DNA from: an uncultured bacterium
Lineage (GTDB): Bacteria > Cyanobacteriota > Vampirovibrionia > Gastranaerophilales > Gastranaerophilaceae
Length of the DNA stretch: 64,000 bases
Assembly: GCA_902777605.1 (NCBI GenBank)
Contig: CACYUI010000017.1
Coordinates: 1-64,000, forward strand
Direction of reading: 5' to 3'
Made by a program: the position numbers and the translations under genes
Shown: in pieces, positions 40,090 through 50,176 of the stretch
How positions within the stretch are numbered: position 1 is the stretch's first letter
Layout of the letters: every line of letters begins with the position of its first letter
The notes under the pieces: model-generated
Databases searched by the model: none
The model's input: only the letters and a program-made list of their open reading frames with translations
Told to the model about the DNA's origin: nothing

Positions 40090-40123
40090 AATTATAAAGG
40101 TGCATCAAAACGACACACCCTGC
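40090..40123. repeat. Direct repeat right of the toxin-antitoxin-like pair
   Basis: Second copy of 39097-39129 in the same orientation, so the pair lies between direct repeats about 990 bp apart. Confidence 0.65.
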
Positions 40124-40198
40124 ATAACTACCTCCTACTTTCTACTTTATTACCTAATTTGTTTGTGATAGTATATTGTCAATGGAGAGGATTAGGAT

Positions 40199-42844
40199 AT
40201 GATTAGTTTTCTATTAAAATTAATGGGTGATCCCAACGAAAAAAAAGTCAAAAAAATTATGGGTATCATCGAACATATAAACAAGTTAGAGCCTGAGTTT
40301 GCAGCGCTTAGCGATGACGAACTCAGAGCAAAGACTGACGAATTTAAAGAAATTTTGGCTAAAAGACCAACTTCTGATAACGAAAAAGCTGATAGAATTT
40401 TAGAAAAAGAAGCTTTGGATAAAATTCTTCCTGAAGCTTTTGCAACCGTTCGTGAGGCAGGTAAGAGAGTTCTTAATATGCGCCACTTTGATGTACAGTT
40501 AATTGGCGGATATTTCTTGCATAACGGTCACATTGCAGAGATGAGAACAGGTGAAGGTAAAACTCTCGTTGCAACGCTTGCAGCGTACTTAAATGCCCTG
40601 ACAGGCAAGGGTGTACATGTTGTTACTGTTAATGACTATCTTGCAAAGCGTGACTCTGAGTGGATGGGCAAAATTTACAAATTCTTAGGTCTAACAGTCG
40701 GTGTAATTCTTTCAAATCAGCACGATGCAGAAGAATTTAACAGAAAAAGAGCTGCATATGCCTGCGATATTACATACGGTACAAACAATGAATTTGGGTT
40801 TGATTACTTGCGTGATAATATGGCAGCTTCTAAGGAAATGCTTGTTCAAAGACCTTTTAATTATGCCATAATAGACGAAGTCGACAGTATTTTGATTGAT
40901 GAAGCAAGAACTCCGTTAATCATCAGCGGAAGAGTTGAAAAATCAGCAGATACATACACTCTTATGGCAAAAGTTGCTCCTCAACTTGAAAAACTAAAAG
41001 ATTACGAAGTTGACGAGAAGAATAAAAATGTAATTCTTACAGAAGACGGTATCGACAGAGCACAAGAAATCATAGGGTGCAAGGATTTATTTGATATCAA
41101 CAACCAATATGCACACGATTTATTGAACGCTCTTAAGGCAAAAGAATTGTTTATCAAAGATACGGACTATGTTGTAAAAGATGGCGAAATAATGATTGTT
41201 GATGAGTTTACGGGAAGATTAATGCCGGGGAGACGCTGGTCAGACGGACTTCACCAAGCAATTGAAGCAAAAGAAGGTGTTGAAATTCAAGACGAAACTC
41301 AAACTCTTGCAAGTATAACCTTCCAAAACCTTTTCCGTCTGTATCCGAAGCTTTCAGGCATGACGGGTACTGCAATGACAGAAGAAGCAGAATTCGGTAA
41401 GATTTATAATCTTGAAGTTACTGCTATTCCTACAAACAAGCCGGATATCAGAATTAACTACCCTGATGTTATTTATAAAACAGAAAGAGCAAAATATAAC
41501 GCAGTTGTAGAAGATATAATTGCACAAAACAAAATCGGCAGACCAGTTCTAGTCGGTACAATAAGTATTGAAAAATCAGAATATATTTCAACCCTTCTTA
41601 AACAAAGAGGGATTAAGCACAATGTACTTAATGCAAAGCAGCACGAAAGAGAAGCATATATAATTGCTCAGGCAGGAAGAATAGGTGCTGTTACAATTGC
41701 TACAAACATGGCAGGCCGTGGTACAGATATTCTATTAGGCGGTAACGCAGAATTCTTGGCAAAGGAAGATTTAGAAAAAAGAGGTATAAAAACTGACGGA
41801 CCAAATTATGAAGCGCTTAAGGATGAAGCATTAGCTAAGGCAAGAAAAATAACGGAAGAAGAACATGCAAAAGTTGTTGAACTTGGCGGACTTCATGTTA
41901 TAGGCACAGAAAGACACGAATCCCGAAGAATTGATAACCAGCTAAGAGGTCGTGCAGCTCGTCAGGGTGACCCCGGTTCTACAAGATTTTTCTTATCACT
42001 TGAAGACAACTTGATGAGAATATTTGGCGGTGACAAGATTACAGGTCTTATGAATATGCTTAATGTTGATGAGAATATGGCTATTGAGTCTTCACTCATC
42101 ACAAGACAAATTCAATCCGCTCAAAAGAAAGTTGAAACTTATCACTTTGATATTCGTAAGAATGTACTTCAATATGACGATGTTATGAATATTCAGAGAG
42201 AAAAATTCTATGCTCAAAGAAGAAAAGTTCTTAGCGGAAAAGATTTGAGAAGTGATATTGAATATATGATTGATAAAGAAATAGACAGACTTCTTAAATC
42301 ATACATAGCGCCGGAAATGAATCCTGAAGAATATATTCAAGAGGATTTGGAAACTCTTATCAAAGAACTTCACTCAACTATTCCTCAGCTTTCATATATA
42401 ACAGTTAATGATATTAAAAACAATCGTTTCCACAAAATATATGACTCAATAAAAGAAGCTGCCCAAAAAGCTTACAAAGACCACGAAGAACAGATTATAG
42501 GTTTTTACAATTCAATTTCAGCACAATATGATCCAAACTTCGTTCCGCAAGAAATGTTTAGTGAAGATAATATGATGCGCTCACTAGAAAGAGATATTCT
42601 TCTGAGAGTTGTTGATAACCAATGGATAGACCACCTTCACAATATTGATATGCTCAAAGACGGCATAGGTCTAAGAGCCTATGGTCAAAAAGATCCGCTT
42701 ATTGAATACAAAAAGGAAGCTTACGATTTATTCAACAAGATGATGTACGAAATTCAAAGCAATACCGTAAGATATCTGTTCAGAGCCAAGTTCGGAATAC
42801 AGTTTGTATCAGATGACGGTGATGTAGAGATTATTGAAGGTTAG
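40199..42844 (+). CDS. secA: Preprotein translocase ATPase SecA
   Basis: 881 residues, the motor of the SecYEG translocon. Walker A MRTGEGKT (115-122), DEVD ([13 protein letters not shown] follows), the preprotein crosslinking domain, SGMTGTA and NMAGRGTDI, and [21 protein letters not shown] of the second motor domain are all present. The C-terminal zinc motif is absent, as in many non-proteobacterial SecA. GGAGAGG precedes the ATG. A terminator follows at 42892. Monocistronic. Confidence 0.98.
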   Translation: MISFLLKLMGDPNEKKVKKIMGIIEHINKLEPEFAALSDDELRAKTDEFKEILAKRPTSDNEKADRILEKEALDKILPEAFATVREAGKRVLNMRHFDVQLIGGYFLHNGHIAEMRTGEGKTLVATLAAYLNALTGKGVHVVTVNDYLAKRDSEWMGKIYKFLGLTVGVILSNQHDAEEFNRKRAAYACDITYGTNNEFGFDYLRDNMAASKEMLVQRPFNYAIIDEVDSILIDEARTPLIISGRVEKSADTYTLMAKVAPQLEKLKDYEVDEKNKNVILTEDGIDRAQEIIGCKDLFDINNQYAHDLLNALKAKELFIKDTDYVVKDGEIMIVDEFTGRLMPGRRWSDGLHQAIEAKEGVEIQDETQTLASITFQNLFRLYPKLSGMTGTAMTEEAEFGKIYNLEVTAIPTNKPDIRINYPDVIYKTERAKYNAVVEDIIAQNKIGRPVLVGTISIEKSEYISTLLKQRGIKHNVLNAKQHEREAYIIAQAGRIGAVTIATNMAGRGTDILLGGNAEFLAKEDLEKRGIKTDGPNYEALKDEALAKARKITEEEHAKVVELGGLHVIGTERHESRRIDNQLRGRAARQGDPGSTRFFLSLEDNLMRIFGGDKITGLMNMLNVDENMAIESSLITRQIQSAQKKVETYHFDIRKNVLQYDDVMNIQREKFYAQRRKVLSGKDLRSDIEYMIDKEIDRLLKSYIAPEMNPEEYIQEDLETLIKELHSTIPQLSYITVNDIKNNRFHKIYDSIKEAAQKAYKDHEEQIIGFYNSISAQYDPNFVPQEMFSEDNMMRSLERDILLRVVDNQWIDHLHNIDMLKDGIGLRAYGQKDPLIEYKKEAYDLFNKMMYEIQSNTVRYLFRAKFGIQFVSDDGDVEIIEG

Positions 42845-42891
42845 ACTTTTTATATTAAACAGAATCTGACATATAAGCTAAAAGCATAAAA

Positions 42892-42965
42892 AAAGAGAGC
42901 CATAAACTCTCTTTTTTTACAGATACTAAAAAGCAGAATGTTATTTCTAACAATTCTGCTTTTTA
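42892..42965. terminator. Two terminators between convergent secA and GH57 genes
   Basis: First: AAAGAGAG / CTCTCTTT (42892-42914) plus T run for secA. Second: AGCAGAA / TTCTGCT (42932-42960), with A and T flanks, usable by the minus-strand gene. Confidence 0.75.
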
Positions 42966-42974
42966 AGATTTAAC

Positions 42975-44693
42975 TTATTCGTACAACGGTGCTAATTTCT
43001 TTTCCTGTTGAGGAATTACACCTTCTTCGATTGACTGATATACTCTGTAATCAATTACAGGGAAACAGTTATCAATGCTTTCAATTTCTTTAAGTTTCGC
43101 ATCGTCAATATTACCGCTTTCAATCATATCAGCAATCATGCTAAATCTGTCAACATGTTCATTAAATCTGTCTGTTGCATAATCTTTAGCCTGCCAAGTT
43201 GTAATCAAGAACGGCCAATCTGAAGATTGCAGTAACAAGTTTTCTCTTGCAAGTTGATTCAATGCTCTGTGAAGAAGTTTATCCTCAGGAATAATCGGAT
43301 GAGCATCTGCAATTGCTGACATTCTCTTTTCGCAAGAGTGAATAATCGGCCACATCCATTCGGTCAAGTGGTTTTGCCATACATAGAAATGACCGCCTTG
43401 TCCCCAAGAAGATTCAGGAATTTGAATAGCTTCTTTCGGAGGATACTTAGTAATATATTCACCTGCAGTAAGTCTTTCAACTTCAGGAAGATATTGATTA
43501 AATTTCTTGATAACTTGTTTGATAAATTCAACACCTTCAAACCACCAGTGTCCGAATAACTCTGTATCAAATGATACCATTACCAAACCTTCTTTATTGT
43601 TTGCCATTTTGTAATCATTTAATAAATGGTAAATCAATGTTGTATAGTGATCTGAGTTTTCATTAACTTTGTTAAACGCAAGTACAGGATCATAAAGCAT
43701 CTTGTCACCTAAATCTGTTGTAGGTGAAGTTATTCTCCAATAATGCATTCCTGATTTATCATCACGCTTGTGGAATTCCCTAAAGCATCCGTCACCAGGG
43801 TAACCGTCTGCAGCAGACCAAACTTGGTAACCAGCTCTGTCATTTCTTCCCATTACGGCAACTTGAGCATCAGGAAGCCAGTATGCAGAATATGTATCAT
43901 ATCCTGTTTTTGGTCTGTCAGGAAGCGGAATGTATTCAATATTACCGTACATACCGATTACTCTTCTGTTGCCGATTGAATTACCGCCTTCTATTACATG
44001 AGATTCAGTAAAGAAGTAGTGAATATCGTTATTTTGAAGCGTAACTTCGATAGCCGGTCTCCAATGTTTTTTGCCGTCTTTTCCTACATATTCATAACCT
44101 TGTCTGTATGCACATTCAGGAAGCCAAGCACCCATAGCATTCTTTCCAAACAAGCGTTTTGTTGTATCTTGACCAACTTTGAACTGAGCATTCAAGTTGC
44201 TGTCAGTTGCAAGAAGCGGTGAAAAACCGTGAGTTGCACCTGATGTAGTAATTTCGATACATCCTAAATCTTGATATTTTTTGAAATACTTAATAAGATT
44301 TTTTTCGTATTTGTTAACAAAATCATCTCTCATCTTGTTCCACAAATCAAAATAATATTTTGCAAGATATTTTAAATGCTGAGAATGTGCAACTTTCGGA
44401 TCAGGATATCTTTCCAAATCTTTTGATACGGCTGCAATTTGTGCATCAATATATTTTACAAAACCGTTTTGTAAATGTTCATCATTAAGTTGTTCTGCAA
44501 GAATTGGAGTAATACCTACTGTCAATTTTGCCTTTATACCTTCGTCATACAATTCTGATATCGCATTCAGAAGAGGAACATATGTTTCTGCCATACATTC
44601 GTAAAGATTTTCTTCTCCGAATGGCCACATACCTGCTTTTCTGTAATACGGTAGGTGACTATGTAACATAAATACGAATTGTCCTACTGACAT
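42975..44693 (-). CDS. Glycoside hydrolase family 57, 1,4-alpha-glucan branching enzyme type (DUF1957)
   Basis: 572 residues. GH57 motifs: HSHLPYYR near the N-terminus (His11-His13), the nucleophile region GAWLPECAYR (Glu193), and VSFDTELFGHWWFEG with the acid/base Asp, followed by the C-terminal helical DUF1957-type domain. Archaeal and bacterial members of this type (TK1436-like) are glycogen branching enzymes making alpha-1,6 branches. It complements the DUF3536 GH57 at 30823. GGAGG precedes the ATG; a leader of about 100 nt contains a GCAAAC/GTTTGC hairpin. Confidence 0.92.
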   Translation of the reverse strand: MSVGQFVFMLHSHLPYYRKAGMWPFGEENLYECMAETYVPLLNAISELYDEGIKAKLTVGITPILAEQLNDEHLQNGFVKYIDAQIAAVSKDLERYPDPKVAHSQHLKYLAKYYFDLWNKMRDDFVNKYEKNLIKYFKKYQDLGCIEITTSGATHGFSPLLATDSNLNAQFKVGQDTTKRLFGKNAMGAWLPECAYRQGYEYVGKDGKKHWRPAIEVTLQNNDIHYFFTESHVIEGGNSIGNRRVIGMYGNIEYIPLPDRPKTGYDTYSAYWLPDAQVAVMGRNDRAGYQVWSAADGYPGDGCFREFHKRDDKSGMHYWRITSPTTDLGDKMLYDPVLAFNKVNENSDHYTTLIYHLLNDYKMANNKEGLVMVSFDTELFGHWWFEGVEFIKQVIKKFNQYLPEVERLTAGEYITKYPPKEAIQIPESSWGQGGHFYVWQNHLTEWMWPIIHSCEKRMSAIADAHPIIPEDKLLHRALNQLARENLLLQSSDWPFLITTWQAKDYATDRFNEHVDRFSMIADMIESGNIDDAKLKEIESIDNCFPVIDYRVYQSIEEGVIPQQEKKLAPLYE

Positions 44694-44894
44694 TTTTGCC
44701 TCCGTTCATATCTCGTGTTTCTGCAAACTTTTTTCGTTTGCTGTATATATTTTTACATAATATTTATAACATAATTTTAGCAAAAAATTAACTCTTAAGT
44801 ATTAGTTCGACAGAATAATGTTACAATTGTTAACCATATTTTGCACTTTTTATGTGAAAAAATGTTTTTATATATATCTTATATAAGGTCAGAA

Positions 44895-45716
44895 CTAGCC
44901 AATTGCAAATATTTGACCAATATTTTGTGCGCAAGTGGAACAAAAATCCGTTTCTGCACTAATAGTTTTTGAATAATTTTTTAGAGAAGAACCTACTCTG
45001 CCTCTATAATCATTAGCCAAAAATGGGCATGAATAAATTCCATTTTGGGATAAAACTCTCCCAAACATACAGTCCGTTTTATCATTGATATCGCTTTCGG
45101 AATCGATATTTGAAGGATAGGATTCTGATATTTTCAAATCTGTTCTCTCAATTTCTTTATCTCTAAAAATTTTTGAAAAGTTCTCTTTTATCTCATCTTG
45201 GGAAAGTCGATAATAATTTTGAATATTTAATACAGATAAGAAATCGTATCTTTCGAGGATTTTTAGAGAATTAATAGTCTGCCTGTAATTTCCTCTGTAT
45301 CTGGCTTTGTCACTCATGATTTCATCATAATGAGCCAGAGTTAATGTAAAAAATATTTGATTTTGTCCTTCGTCTTCAACTTTTTTCAAAAAGCGGATTT
45401 TTTTCTCGTTTAAAAAACTTGCATTTGTACAAATACAGACATTACATCTTTTTAAACATAGCCTGAGAATTGTATTAAAGTCAGGATGGGTCATCGGTTC
45501 TGCTCCGCTCAAATATATACAATGAAGATTTTCACACTTAGAGTCCTCTAATCCTTCTTTTACTTTATCTATTGAAATAAAGTCCTTTATGTTTTTTGTA
45601 ACAGGAAACTCTATATAACAGCTAGGACACCTCTGATTACAGTTCTTTGAACTCATTTCTATAAAAAGATTATTTAACTCCTTCATTTTATAAACAGGTG
45701 CTGTACAAATTCCCAT
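44895..45716 (-). CDS. Radical SAM protein with a C-terminal Cys cluster, function unknown
   Basis: 273 residues. The SAM-cluster motif CX3CX2C is at Cys26, Cys30 and Cys33 (CNQRCPSCY), with IYLSGAEPMTHPDF as the glycine-rich SAM-binding part. Four more cysteines near the C-terminus (216, 230, 259 and 262) suggest a SPASM- or twitch-like auxiliary cluster. Such proteins often modify peptides, but no precursor peptide gene was found next to it. AGGAGG is just before the ATG at 45716. It is alone on this strand, flanked by long AT-rich gaps. Confidence 0.82.
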   Translation of the reverse strand: MGICTAPVYKMKELNNLFIEMSSKNCNQRCPSCYIEFPVTKNIKDFISIDKVKEGLEDSKCENLHCIYLSGAEPMTHPDFNTILRLCLKRCNVCICTNASFLNEKKIRFLKKVEDEGQNQIFFTLTLAHYDEIMSDKARYRGNYRQTINSLKILERYDFLSVLNIQNYYRLSQDEIKENFSKIFRDKEIERTDLKISESYPSNIDSESDINDKTDCMFGRVLSQNGIYSCPFLANDYRGRVGSSLKNYSKTISAETDFCSTCAQNIGQIFAIG

Positions 45717-45845
45717 AATAAAACCTCCTATGACTTGTGACTTGATTATGTTAATTCAAATCTTGCATAAAAAAAATTATCGACAGGGGGGATATTAATA
45801 ATTAAAAAGGATTAATGTATAATATTATCGTATCGGAGAGAAGAA

Positions 45846-46868
45846 ATGGCGAAGAAGAACAAAAATATTTTCAGTATATTTACGGAAGCTGTCGGATTGT
45901 ATTTTTCGAATTTCGGCAAATTTTTTAAGTACATGTCATTTCCTGTTTTGGGGCAAATTGCAGGACTTTTGATTGTATTTTTTATAACCTATGTTTTTAC
46001 TCTAAAAATGCCTGATTTGATAGAAAAATTCCCGCAGCTAAATGATTACAAAACATTAATAACTTTATCTGTTATTATTACACTCCCGGGGTTAGCAATT
46101 TTTGTTAAAGCTTTTTGGGAATATGTTGTTGCTTACGGTGCAATAAATTCAATGTATGAAAACATGTCAAAATCTGGCAGAGTATATGATTTTAGTGCAC
46201 ATACAGAATTAATAAAAAGAAGAACACCGGCATTTGTCGGTCTGTGGCTTTTGCTTGGTATAATAACACTGATAGCGGTTCTTCCTCCGTTTTGGATTAT
46301 ATGCGGAATATTTGCCGTTTATTTTGTACTAGTATTTCAAATTTTTACTTTTGAGCCGGAACAATCTCCCATAGGTTGTTTTAAAAGAAGTTTAATACTC
46401 ATAAAAGGCAAATTCGCAAAAACATTCTTGTTGATTTGTTTAGCAGGTGCCCTAACATACCTTGTAATACCGCAAGTTATATTGAAATTGTTAACAATAT
46501 CAGGAGTAACTAACTTTGTATCAAACTTAATCTTGCCAATTGTTAATATTTTCCCTCAAATAAATTTGGAACAATACAATATTCCCGCAATACAAAATTC
46601 AGATATTGCGCTTTTTACTTTTGAAACAATAGTTGCTCAAATTCTTATACAATATACTCTTCCGCTTCGTTCAATACTTTGGTCGCTGTGGTACAAGGAG
46701 TGTAACAAAACTTCCAAAACTCCATATGTAGAGATAAAGAGTTCTTCAAAGAAAAAAAGACCAAGCGAAAAACTTATGGAAGCTTCTAAAAAGAAATATT
46801 CTTCAAAAAAAAGAGTTGATACCAATATACTAAAAAGAGCAATGGAAAAAGACGATGACGAAGAATAA
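45846..46868 (+). CDS. Unknown multi-pass membrane protein
   Basis: 340 residues with six or so hydrophobic segments (about 30-52, 68-90, 120-170, 200-225 and 255-290) and a long, strongly basic then acidic C-terminal tail (KSSSKKKRPSEK... to DDDEE) facing the cytoplasm. The layout resembles the DUF975 / glycerophosphodiester phosphodiesterase membrane domain families; assignment is tentative. GGAGAG precedes the ATG. A terminator follows at 46883-46912. Confidence 0.7.
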   Translation: MAKKNKNIFSIFTEAVGLYFSNFGKFFKYMSFPVLGQIAGLLIVFFITYVFTLKMPDLIEKFPQLNDYKTLITLSVIITLPGLAIFVKAFWEYVVAYGAINSMYENMSKSGRVYDFSAHTELIKRRTPAFVGLWLLLGIITLIAVLPPFWIICGIFAVYFVLVFQIFTFEPEQSPIGCFKRSLILIKGKFAKTFLLICLAGALTYLVIPQVILKLLTISGVTNFVSNLILPIVNIFPQINLEQYNIPAIQNSDIALFTFETIVAQILIQYTLPLRSILWSLWYKECNKTSKTPYVEIKSSSKKKRPSEKLMEASKKKYSSKKRVDTNILKRAMEKDDDEE

Positions 46869-46882
46869 TAAAAACTAAAAGA

Positions 46883-46912
46883 CTCTAAGATTTTCTTAGA
46901 GCCTATATTTTT
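46883..46912 (+). terminator. Terminator after the membrane protein gene
   Basis: CTCTAAGA / TCTTAGAG stem (46883-46890, 46894-46901) followed by CCTATATTTTT. Confidence 0.6.
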
Positions 46913-46929
46913 GTTGATTGATATTATAC

Positions 46930-47133
46930 TTAGTTATTACTCAGCACTAATCTAAAAGTTGCCAAGTTCTTAATTGATAACATTTTGTGTTTATTAGATT
47001 GTTTTTCTGATATAGCAAATATTCTGCAAATTCTCTGTATTTCTTCTATCGCTTGTCTAGAATCTAATTTATAAACATTGTTAATCGGATCTGCGATTAC
47101 GGACATTGTAGCATTCAACTCTTCTTCTTTCAT
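46930..47133 (-). CDS. Small unknown protein
   Basis: 67 residues, mainly helical, with no membrane segment and no family recognised. AAGGAG lies at good distance from the ATG, which supports a real gene. It is on the opposite strand to both neighbours. Confidence 0.6.
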   Translation of the reverse strand: MKEEELNATMSVIADPINNVYKLDSRQAIEEIQRICRIFAISEKQSNKHKMLSIKNLATFRLVLSNN

Positions 47134-47308
47134 TATGAACTCCTTATAAATACCTTATGTATATATAAAGTATTTCACTTTTTAAAAATTGCCTTTTTGG
47201 ATTGATTTTGTAACGAAATGTAAAGTTTAATATTTATATTTGCTAAATTCTTAACATTATTGATAAATAAGTTTGTTTATTGTATCGTTTTTTCAAGGGA
47301 GTAATGAG

Positions 47309-48229
47309 TTGGATTTCAATGAAATTGCAGAAAAATGCGGAGTAGATACAAAGCCTCCCGAAGAGGTGATAAGAAATCTGTCCGAACTTGATCAGATGTA
47401 TAACAGTACAGAGCTTGTGCAGATATACAATTTTCTGTTGAATAATGTAAAAAACAATGTAATACTTGAAGAAATTGTTAAACTCTCTGATTCACACAGA
47501 GATAAATCCACCCTTGATATTTTGCAAAATATACTTCTTCAAAAAATCAGACTTAGTGTTGATGAAGATTTGGTTTCGCTACGCGCTATGTGCGCGAAAG
47601 TTATCGCGAATTATAAAGAAACATCGACTCTTACGGCACTTTTGCACTGCCTTAATGATAAACATGAAAATTATAAGATAAGACTTGCTTGCGCTGATGC
47701 ACTCGGCAGAATTGGCGATCCGTTTGCAGTTGCACCGCTTATTAATGTTGTAAAAGACGAGGACGAAAAGTCTATTTATGTAAAAGAATCTGCAACTTTT
47801 GCGCTCGGTCTTTTAGGTGATACAAGTGCTGTTGACCCGCTTGTTGCTATAATGGAAGCTAAGCAAGGACTTTGGGACAAGTTTTCATTTTTAAAAGAAA
47901 AGATTGTAGAAGCTCTCGGAAAGTTAAATATCAACAGTTATAAGGTATTAAAAGTTTACAAAACCTCACTAATGGATTCTTCACCTATGGTCAGAATTAA
48001 TGCAATTGAAGCACTTATGAACAGTGATTTTGAAGAATCAGAAGACCTGATAAGAACGGCTTTACATGATGAGGATGAAGAAGTTCAAAGAAATGCGCTT
48101 ATTGCGTTATATAATATGATAGGCGGCGATATATTAGAGGAAATTATTTCGCTTCCAAGCTATTCCGAATTTTTGAAAGAGGAGGCTAAAAACCTGCAAG
48201 AAGAATACGAGGAAGAAGAAAATGAGTAA
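47309..48229 (+). CDS. HEAT-repeat protein
   Basis: About 306 residues, probably starting with TTG at 47309, 7 nt after AAGGGAG. From residue ~85 there are repeated helix pairs typical of HEAT/PBS-lyase repeats (RLACADALGRIGDPFAVAPL, KESATFALGLLGDTSAVDPL, VRINAIEALMNSD, VQRNALIALYNMIGG). Such proteins are scaffolds for protein interaction; the PBS-lyase type is abundant in cyanobacterial lineages. The C-terminus is acidic and overlaps queC by 8 nt, so it is in an operon with queC. Confidence 0.85.
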   Translation: MDFNEIAEKCGVDTKPPEEVIRNLSELDQMYNSTELVQIYNFLLNNVKNNVILEEIVKLSDSHRDKSTLDILQNILLQKIRLSVDEDLVSLRAMCAKVIANYKETSTLTALLHCLNDKHENYKIRLACADALGRIGDPFAVAPLINVVKDEDEKSIYVKESATFALGLLGDTSAVDPLVAIMEAKQGLWDKFSFLKEKIVEALGKLNINSYKVLKVYKTSLMDSSPMVRINAIEALMNSDFEESEDLIRTALHDEDEEVQRNALIALYNMIGGDILEEIISLPSYSEFLKEEAKNLQEEYEEEENE

Positions 48230-48881
48230 AAGTATAATTCTTCTCTCTGGTGGACTGGACTCAATTGTTGCACTCGGAGTATCAAAAAAAGAGCTTGGTA
48301 TAGAATTGGCAATAACCTTTGATTACGGTCAAAAAAGTGCCAAAAGCGAGATTGAGGCATCTAAAAAAATATGTGAATACTATTCAATTGAGCATAAAGT
48401 TATAAAGCTCGATTGGTTAAAAGAAATAACTAAAACCTCGCTTGTATCAAGCAATAATATACCTACTGAAAATTTAGGTACAGAAGAAAGTGCAAAAGCA
48501 GTATGGGTTCCAAACAGAAATGGTTTATTCTTAAATATTGCCGCTTCTTTTGCAGACTCTTACGGTTACGATTACATTATATACGGTGCAAATAAAGATG
48601 AAGGTGCAACATTTCCTGATAATACAGAAGAATTTAGGAATCAAATTTCTAAACTTTTTGAAACCTCAACACTCAAAAAACCTAAGGTTCTAGCTCCCTT
48701 GATAAATTATACTAAGAGTGATATAGTTAAAATTGCAATTGCAGAGTCGATACCTCTTGAGTTTGTAAGAAGCTGCTATTCTTCTGATAACAAACATTGC
48801 GGAGTATGTGAATCTTGCAGGCATTTAAAAAATGCATTAGAAAAAAATAACGCACAAGAATATATCAATATATTATTTTAG
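48222..48881 (+). CDS. queC: 7-cyano-7-deazaguanine synthase QueC
   Basis: 219 residues. It makes preQ0 from 7-carboxy-7-deazaguanine with ATP and ammonia, for queuosine in tRNA or 7-deazaguanine DNA bases. The PP-loop SGGLDSIVAL (9-18) is at the N-terminus and the zinc-binding cysteines are in CYSSDNKHCGVCESC near the C-terminus. The start overlaps the HEAT gene by 8 nt. Other queuosine genes (queD, queE, queF, tgt) are not in the window. Confidence 0.95.
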   Translation: MSKSIILLSGGLDSIVALGVSKKELGIELAITFDYGQKSAKSEIEASKKICEYYSIEHKVIKLDWLKEITKTSLVSSNNIPTENLGTEESAKAVWVPNRNGLFLNIAASFADSYGYDYIIYGANKDEGATFPDNTEEFRNQISKLFETSTLKKPKVLAPLINYTKSDIVKIAIAESIPLEFVRSCYSSDNKHCGVCESCRHLKNALEKNNAQEYINILF

Positions 48882-48884
48882 AAA

Positions 48885-49448
48885 ATGAAAACATTATTTA
48901 TAGATAAGGATATTAAGTATATAGGTTCACAACTTGCACCTCATTGGATATACAAAAATTTTAAAATCCAAGGTGATGCTATCGTTGCATTTAAAGGAGA
49001 ATGTAAAGTAGACTTAACAGAAATGGTTGATATTGAAGATGTAATTAACAACGAACCTATTTACAGCAAATATATGCTGAGTTTTATATCGGAACAGTTC
49101 GGGATTGGACTTACTGAAGGTGTATTAAGACAACGGCTCCTTATGTCTGTTATAAAAGAACTTCTTGAAGAAAGAGGAGTTTTTGTTGTTAGAAATGGTG
49201 ATGATTTAATGATAGACGGTAAAAAATTGTCCGTTTCTATTGCAACAAAATCTATCACATCGGTATTAATTCACACAGGATTGAATATACTGTCCGAAGG
49301 TGCTCCAGTTAAAGCTTGCGGTTTATTAAGTGAATTAAATATCAGCGACACTGATAATTTTGCAAAAGAAGTTATGAAAAGATACTCTGAAGAAATTGAT
49401 GATATAATATTAGCAAGTACAAAAGTTCGAGGAGTGACAGAGAGGTAA
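48885..49448 (+). CDS. DUF366 family protein
   Basis: 187 residues. The N-terminus (IDKDIKYIGSQLAPHWIYKN, then GDAIVAFKGECKVDLTEMVD) and the IYSKYMLSFISE stretch match the DUF366 family, whose function is unknown. Only three bases separate it from queC, so translation is coupled. Placement with queC hints at nucleoside or RNA modification but this is weak evidence. A 3-nt gap to the SPOR gene continues the operon. Confidence 0.75.
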   Translation: MKTLFIDKDIKYIGSQLAPHWIYKNFKIQGDAIVAFKGECKVDLTEMVDIEDVINNEPIYSKYMLSFISEQFGIGLTEGVLRQRLLMSVIKELLEERGVFVVRNGDDLMIDGKKLSVSIATKSITSVLIHTGLNILSEGAPVKACGLLSELNISDTDNFAKEVMKRYSEEIDDIILASTKVRGVTER

Positions 49449-49451
49449 AAT

Positions 49452-50048
49452 ATGGCTCGCGGCTACAAAAAGTATATGAAAAAAGATGTTCAGAATGAAA
49501 ATCCGCTAATAAAGATTTTTGTACTGTCGTTTTTTGGTATGCTGCTTGTTTTTACATTTTTAATAAAATCTTTTTCTCCTACTGTTGACACATCAATCGG
49601 TGACTACAAAGAACCATCTGCAATGGAAGATGAAATGGAGCAGAAAAAGATTGTAGATAACAGGCTTGAAATGATTCAAAACGAAGATCAAGGCAAAAAC
49701 TTTACTGATATTATTGCCAAAGCCGATGAAACATCCCAAAATAAAACAGATAATGTAACAATTAATACAAAAGAAGATAATCCGATAATACCTGTAGACA
49801 ATAAACCTTCTGAAAAGGAAGTTGTCTACAAGGTTTATATAGGTTCATACTCTTCTGCTGATCAAGCAAAGGTAGCAAAAGAAATAATTCAAGAATCCGG
49901 AGGAGGTTTTAGCCCTATTGTAAAATGTATAGGTACAAACAATTACACACTTCAAGCCGGAATATTTAAGAGCAAACAAAGCGCGGAAGCGTTATTATAT
50001 ACTATTCAACAAAGCCATCTTCCGGGAAGAATAGTACAGGATTATTAA
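49452..50048 (+). CDS. SPOR-domain membrane protein
   Basis: 198 residues: short cytoplasmic basic N-terminus, one membrane helix (about 22-40), a Glu/Asp/Asn-rich linker, and a C-terminal SPOR domain (about 125-198; VVYKVYIGSYSSADQAKVAKE and YTLQAGIFKSKQSAEAL). SPOR domains bind denuded peptidoglycan at division septa, so a role in cell division or wall remodelling is likely. Last gene of the HEAT-queC-DUF366 operon, followed by a weak terminator. Confidence 0.88.
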   Translation: MARGYKKYMKKDVQNENPLIKIFVLSFFGMLLVFTFLIKSFSPTVDTSIGDYKEPSAMEDEMEQKKIVDNRLEMIQNEDQGKNFTDIIAKADETSQNKTDNVTINTKEDNPIIPVDNKPSEKEVVYKVYIGSYSSADQAKVAKEIIQESGGGFSPIVKCIGTNNYTLQAGIFKSKQSAEALLYTIQQSHLPGRIVQDY

Positions 50049-50071
50049 GCTTTATAAAAAAATCTTTACAT

Positions 50072-50096
50072 CGCGAAATATTTCGGTTTTTTTTTA
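50072..50096 (+). terminator. Weak terminator after the SPOR gene
   Basis: CGAAAT/ATTTCG palindrome followed by nine T. Confidence 0.45.
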
Positions 50097-50176
50097 AAGT
50101 TTTATGGTAAATTAGATAATATAAAAATCCGTTATGGGGAATTAGGACTATCACAGGTTAGTATAGGAGATATTGG

